From assembly GCA_023418055.1 (NCBI GenBank), contig JAEZDP010000028.1:1-17574 (forward strand): 17,574 bases of DNA. The letters are read 5' to 3'. Of this stretch, positions 14,655 through 17,574 are shown piece by piece. Position 1 is the first letter of the stretch; the number at the start of each line of letters is the position of its first letter. Origin of the DNA: Acidobacteriota bacterium. GTDB taxonomy: Bacteria; Acidobacteriota; Vicinamibacteria; Vicinamibacterales; Vicinamibacteraceae. Both the position numbers and the translations under genes were made by a program. Below the pieces are notes generated by a model. The model was not told the DNA's origin, made no database searches, and saw only the letters and a program-made list of their open reading frames with translations.

Positions 14655-15110
14655 CATTTCGCCGTTCCACTCTTCGGGCTCGGGTGTCGTGGCGCGGATG
14701 ATCTCCATGTGCCACTTGCCCCCGCCCCACGGCTCGATCACTTCGGCGGCCACCACGTCCACCAGCAGTTCGCCGAACGTGCGCGCCTCGGGGTCGCCCT
14801 CGAGGTGATACGCCGACGCCTCCCAGTTGAAGTTGGGATACATCACCAGCGTCAGGAACAGGTCGTATCCATCGTCCACGACGATGAGCTGGCCGCAGGG
14901 CCGTTTGATCGTGGAGTGATAGATGAGGTACTTCTCAGCGCTGTGGGCACGGATGTAGCGCTTCAGGGCGAACTCGCGCGCGACGATCTCTTCGACGGCG
15001 ATCTTCTTGTCCCAGCAGTCGCGGCAGTACTTCTCCTCACCGCGCGGTTCAGAGACGTCTTTGGCCCCGCAGAGGGCACAGCGCGCAGCCGAGGCGGTCC
15101 GTCTAGGCAT
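14652..15110 (-). CDS. Hypothetical zinc-ribbon protein
   Basis: A 152-residue soluble protein I do not recognise. The N-terminus has two CxxC pairs, C11/C14 (CALCG) and C29/C32 (YCRDCW), the layout of a small treble-clef or zinc ribbon. A charged helix follows (KKIAVEEIVAREFALKRYI), then a probable alpha/beta domain with aromatic-rich strands (GYDLFLTLVMYPNFNWEASAY, WGGGKWHMEIIRATTPE). It has no signal peptide or membrane span. The ATG at 15110-15108 follows a TACAAT box 8 nt upstream. It is downstream of the phosphorylase gene on the same strand (56 bp gap) and converges with the DUF4870-like gene. A nucleic-acid or protein-binding role is only a guess from the ribbon. Confidence 0.75.
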   Translation of the reverse strand: MPRRTASAARCALCGAKDVSEPRGEEKYCRDCWDKKIAVEEIVAREFALKRYIRAHSAEKYLIYHSTIKRPCGQLIVVDDGYDLFLTLVMYPNFNWEASAYHLEGDPEARTFGELLVDVVAAEVIEPWGGGKWHMEIIRATTPEPEEWNGEM

Positions 15111-15124
15111 GACTCACCATTGTA
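15111..15124 (-). promoter_or_regulatory. Probable near-leaderless promoter (-10 TACAAT) of the zinc-ribbon gene
   Basis: On the minus strand TACAAT (15124-15119) is followed by 8 nt (GGTGAGTC) and then the ATG. Five of six positions match TATAAT. Transcription would start 1-2 nt before the ATG. GGTGAG could serve as a weak SD if transcription starts further upstream. No -35 is seen. Confidence 0.45.
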
Positions 15125-15133
15125 GCAAGCCAC

Positions 15134-15150
15134 CCCGGACGGACGCCGGG
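15134..15150 (-). other. Short hairpin downstream of the phosphorylase gene
   Basis: CCCGG (15134-15138) and CCGGG (15146-15150) form a perfect 5-bp stem with a 7-nt loop, 17 nt beyond the glgP stop. There is no U-tract on the minus strand, so it is at best a weak terminator. Confidence 0.25.
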
Positions 15151-15166
15151 CGGGGGCACGCGCTTG

Positions 15167-17299
15167 TCAGCGCTGCGGTGTGCCGCCCATCGCGGGCAGG
15201 TACATCCGCTCCACGTACTCCTTCAGCATGCGTCGCGTGCAGAAGTTGGGGGCCACGGTGCGGATGGACTCCTTCACCATGTGCACCCAGCGGCGCGGGA
15301 TGTCCTGCGCGTCACGCTCGTAGAAGGCGGGCACCACCTCTGCTTCGAGGAGGCGATAGAGTGCGTCGGCATCGGCCGCGTCCTGCTGGGCCTGATCTTC
15401 GTGCTGCACGCCCGGGTCGATGAGCCACCCGTTGCCGCCGGCATAACCTTCGGCCCACCACCCGTCGCCGATGCTCACGTTGAGCACACCGTTGGCCGCG
15501 GCCTTCATGCCGCTCGTGCCGCTGGCTTCGAGCGGCTTGCGCGGGTTGTTCAGCCACACGTCGCAGCCCTGCACGAGGTAGTGCGCCACGTGCAGGTCGT
15601 AGTCGTCCACGAAGGCGATGCGCCCGGCGAACCGCGGGTCGAGGGCGCGGCGATAGATGCCCTGCAGGGCATGCTTGCCCGATTCGTCCGCGGGATGCGC
15701 CTTGCCGGCAAAAACGATCTGCACGGGTCGCCGCGGGTTGCTCAGCAGACGTCCCAACCGGTCCGGGTCGAAGAAGATCAACTCGGGCCGCTTGTACGCG
15801 GTCATGCGGCGGGCAAAGCCGATGGTCAACGCGCCGGGATCGAGCAGGGTGCCGCCGGCCACCACACGGGCCGGCGTCGCGTCGTGCATCCAGCGCTCGC
15901 GGACGCGTTCGCGCACGAAGGTGTACATGTAGGAGCGCATCCGGTCGCGCGTTGCCCACAGCTCCTCGTCCGGAATCGACAGCACATCTTCCCAGATGAC
16001 GGCATCGTCGTGACGCTCGCGCCAGTCGGCGTCGAGGTACCGGTCGAGCAGCCGGCTCAACTCGAGCGACAGCCAGTTGGCCAGGTGGATGCCGTTGGTG
16101 ACCGCCTTGACCGGCTCGTCCTGCGGGGGCAGTTCGGCGATGAGCGGGGCCCACATCTCGCGGGTGACCTCGCCATGCAACTGGCTCACGCCGTTGATGC
16201 CAGCGGCGCTGCGCATGGCGAGGGCCGTCATGTTGAACAACGTGCCGTGCCCGTTGTCGTAGCGGCCCAGCGCGAGGAAGTCTTCCCGATGGTCGCCAAG
16301 ACCGCCCCAGCAGCCTGCCAGGTGCGTCTCGACCATGTGGAACGGGAAGGCGTCGTGCCCGGCGGCCACCGGCGTGTGGGTGGTGAAAACGGTCGTCCGG
16401 CGCACCTCGGCATGAGCGGCCTCGAACGACTGCCCCTGCTCGAGCAGTTCGCGAATGCGCTGCAGGACGACAAACGCCGCGTGCCCTTCGTTGAGATGCC
16501 ACACCGCCGGGTCGTACCCCAGGGCGCGCAGCACGCGGACGCCGCCGATGCCGAGGATGATCTCCTGCTGCACCCGCGTCTCCTTGTCGCCGCCGTACAG
16601 GCGGGCCGACAACTCGCGGTCCCAGGGCGCGTTCTCCTCGAGGTTGGTGTCCATCAGGAGCAGCTTGACGCCGCCAAGCTTGACTTCCCAGACCGACACC
16701 TGCACGGTGCGGTTGCCGAGTGGCACCGAGATGACGAGGTCCTGTCCATCAGGGGTCTGCGCGCGCCGGACCGGCGCGTCCTGCCAGTTCAGCTGCTCGT
16801 AGATCTCCTGCTGCCAGCCGTCGGCGGTGACCCCCTGATGGAAATACCCCTGGGGATACATGAAGCCGACGCCGATGAACGGCAGGCCCAGGTCGGCCGC
16901 CTCCTTGCAGTGGTCGCCCGCCAGCACGCCGAGCCCGCCCGCGTAGATCGGCAGCGACTGATGCAGCGCGAACTCGGCCGAGAAGTACGCCACCGGCCGC
17001 GTGCGTCCGATGTCGGTGCGGGTGTTCCACCACGTCCCCTCGCCGGCGCGCGCCGCCTGCAACTGCTGCATGGCGTTGTCGTACACGGCCAGGAATGCCG
17101 GGTCGTCGGCCGCGGCATGAATGCGCTCGGGCGTCACCATCTGCAGCAGCTTCACCGGATTGTGCTGGGTGAGCCGCCACAGCTTGTAATCGAGCTTGCG
17201 GAACACTTCGCGTGCGCCGTTGTGCCAGACCCACCACAGATCGGTGGCGAGTTCGTTGAGGCCGGAGATGCGTTCAGGAAGCATGGAGGGTTCAGGCAT
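15167..17299 (-). CDS. glgP: Alpha-glucan (glycogen/maltodextrin) phosphorylase, GT35 family
   Basis: A 710-residue cytoplasmic enzyme of the shorter bacterial alpha-glucan phosphorylase type, which opens with LNELATDLWWVWHNGAREVFRKLD. It has VAYFSAEFALHQSLPIYAGGLGVLAGD (substrate/PLP entry), WHLNEGHAAFV, TTHTPVAAGHD, and the PLP-lysine signature EASGTSGMKAAANGVLN with K599. GFARRMTAYKRP and FAGKAHPAD are further conserved segments. It releases glucose-1-phosphate from alpha-1,4-glucans using phosphate, with PLP as cofactor. The start at ATG 17299 gives the family N-terminus; an in-frame ATG 15 nt downstream (M6) is an alternative. It diverges from the asparaginase-like gene, with 33 bp between start codons. 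No glycogen synthesis gene is in the window. Confidence 0.96.
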   Translation of the reverse strand: MPEPSMLPERISGLNELATDLWWVWHNGAREVFRKLDYKLWRLTQHNPVKLLQMVTPERIHAAADDPAFLAVYDNAMQQLQAARAGEGTWWNTRTDIGRTRPVAYFSAEFALHQSLPIYAGGLGVLAGDHCKEAADLGLPFIGVGFMYPQGYFHQGVTADGWQQEIYEQLNWQDAPVRRAQTPDGQDLVISVPLGNRTVQVSVWEVKLGGVKLLLMDTNLEENAPWDRELSARLYGGDKETRVQQEIILGIGGVRVLRALGYDPAVWHLNEGHAAFVVLQRIRELLEQGQSFEAAHAEVRRTTVFTTHTPVAAGHDAFPFHMVETHLAGCWGGLGDHREDFLALGRYDNGHGTLFNMTALAMRSAAGINGVSQLHGEVTREMWAPLIAELPPQDEPVKAVTNGIHLANWLSLELSRLLDRYLDADWRERHDDAVIWEDVLSIPDEELWATRDRMRSYMYTFVRERVRERWMHDATPARVVAGGTLLDPGALTIGFARRMTAYKRPELIFFDPDRLGRLLSNPRRPVQIVFAGKAHPADESGKHALQGIYRRALDPRFAGRIAFVDDYDLHVAHYLVQGCDVWLNNPRKPLEASGTSGMKAAANGVLNVSIGDGWWAEGYAGGNGWLIDPGVQHEDQAQQDAADADALYRLLEAEVVPAFYERDAQDIPRRWVHMVKESIRTVAPNFCTRRMLKEYVERMYLPAMGGTPQR

Positions 17300-17300
17300 G

Positions 17301-17314
17301 GGTCAAAAAAGACC
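17301..17314. other. Palindrome with A-tract (GGTC-A6-GACC) in the divergent region
   Basis: A perfect 4-bp inverted repeat flanks a run of six A. It starts immediately before the glgP ATG (minus strand), covering its probable 5' leader. It could be a regulator site; it is too short to claim more. Confidence 0.3.
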
Positions 17315-17315
17315 T

Positions 17316-17321
17316 ATCGTA
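17316..17321 (-). promoter_or_regulatory. Candidate -10 (TACGAT) for glgP
   Basis: TACGAT on the minus strand lies 16 nt before the glgP ATG, implying a leader of about 10 nt. It overlaps the candidate -10 of the divergent gene by two bases, so the two promoters might compete. No -35 or SD is seen. Confidence 0.3.
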
Positions 17322-17325
17322 CACT
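17320..17325 (+). promoter_or_regulatory. Candidate -10 (TACACT) for a leaderless asparaginase-like gene
   Basis: TACACT is followed by 7 nt (CTGACGC) and the ATG at 17333, placing the transcription start at or 1 nt before the ATG. There is no SD and no clear -35. Confidence 0.4.
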
Positions 17326-17332
17326 CTGACGC

Positions 17333-17560
17333 ATGCCAGCACGCATCAACCGCCGCGAATTCGTTCGCACGGGCGCGGTCGCCGCAGGCCTCGGGACGCT
17401 CCCTGCACAGGCTACCGCCGCGGCGCCCGCGATTGTCCAGTCGGGCTCGAAGCCCGTTGTCATCGCCTCGGCCAACGGCCATCGCTACACGAACGGCGGC
17501 GACGAGACCTGTGTCGTCCGCGCCTTCCGGCTCATGACCGAAGGCACGGACGTCCTCTAG
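17333..17560 (+). CDS. N-terminal part of a Tat-exported glycosylasparaginase-type amidohydrolase, interrupted by in-frame TAG
   Basis: 75 codons from ATG 17333 to a TAG at 17558-17560. The N-terminus has a twin-arginine signal (INRREFVRTGAVAAGLGTLPAQA). It is followed by KPVVIASANGHRYTNGG and TCVVRAFRLMTEGTDVL, matching the start of N4-(beta-N-acetylglucosaminyl)-L-asparaginase / isoaspartyl peptidase family proteins (Ntn hydrolases of about 330-370 residues). After the TAG the same frame continues as ALIQ to the window end, as expected for a family segment of the type 'xDxL[D/E]A-x-x-xG'. GAG to TAG is one substitution, so this may be a nonsense mutation, a decaying gene or a base error. 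The catalytic Thr region would lie beyond the window. Confidence 0.65.
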   Translation: MPARINRREFVRTGAVAAGLGTLPAQATAAAPAIVQSGSKPVVIASANGHRYTNGGDETCVVRAFRLMTEGTDVL

Positions 17561-17574
17561 GCGCTCATTCAAGG

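Noticed and set aside
17301..17314. GGTC-A6-GACC as a terminator
   Set aside because: It lies between two divergent starts, where no transcript ends, and the 4-bp stem is too short.
15164..17329. 721-codon open frame on the plus strand
   Set aside because: It is antisense to glgP, whose PLP site and other motifs are intact. The frame mirrors the codon structure of glgP.
17558..17560. TAG as pyrrolysine or programmed readthrough codon
   Set aside because: The family has no known pyrrolysine use, no pyl genes or special downstream element is visible, and a single base change or error is simpler.
1..17574. Mobile elements, CRISPR, tRNA or rRNA genes, phage or defence genes
   Set aside because: I looked for repeats, transposase-like frames and RNA-gene-like sequence and saw none; gene content is housekeeping and envelope functions.

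Overview
This window looks like chromosomal core DNA of a high-G+C Acidobacteriota bacterium, plausibly of the Vicinamibacteria type. The main support is two secreted proteins of the 'VWFA-related Acidobacterial domain' family (3308-5806 and 13043-14146). High G+C, GTG starts and very short intergenic gaps fit. The lineage is an inference from family content. I see no tRNA, rRNA, CRISPR array, insertion sequence or phage gene.

Left part, minus strand (1-3152): an operon reading leftwards carries an M24 pita-bread metallopeptidase, then a membrane-anchored HtrA/DegQ serine protease with two PDZ domains, then a CYTH-domain phosphatase/cyclase-like protein cut by the window edge. A 155-bp divergent region (3153-3307) separates it from the first VWFA gene. 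That region holds a probable leaderless promoter for the peptidase, a TATAAT box preceded by three helically phased CGACG repeats, and a leader hairpin.

Centre, plus strand (3308-14627): a VWFA protein with a C-terminal PrcB-like domain is followed by a complete Na+-translocating NADH:quinone oxidoreductase operon, nqrA-B-C-D-E-F-apbE-nqrM (5915-12976). Its genes overlap or lie 1 nt apart. ApbE would attach FMN to the Thr of NqrB (T238) and NqrC (T229). NqrM would mature the iron-sulfur centre held by NqrD/NqrE. NqrF carries the 2Fe-2S, FAD and NADH motifs. The cluster is thus a self-contained pump with its two maturation factors. A second, shorter VWFA protein and a small DUF4870-like membrane protein follow.

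Right part (14652-17574): an unrecognised zinc-ribbon protein and an alpha-glucan phosphorylase lie on the minus strand. Diverging from the phosphorylase, only 33 bp away, is the start of a Tat-exported glycosylasparaginase-type amidohydrolase whose frame is interrupted by an in-frame TAG 14 bp before the window end.

No stretch longer than about 160 bp lacks a gene. No clearly new multi-gene system is evident. The most unusual items are the VWFA-PrcB fusion, the nonsense codon in the asparaginase, the recurrent -10-like boxes 6-9 nt before start codons, the phased repeats upstream of the first VWFA gene, and the two VWFA genes bracketing the Nqr operon.
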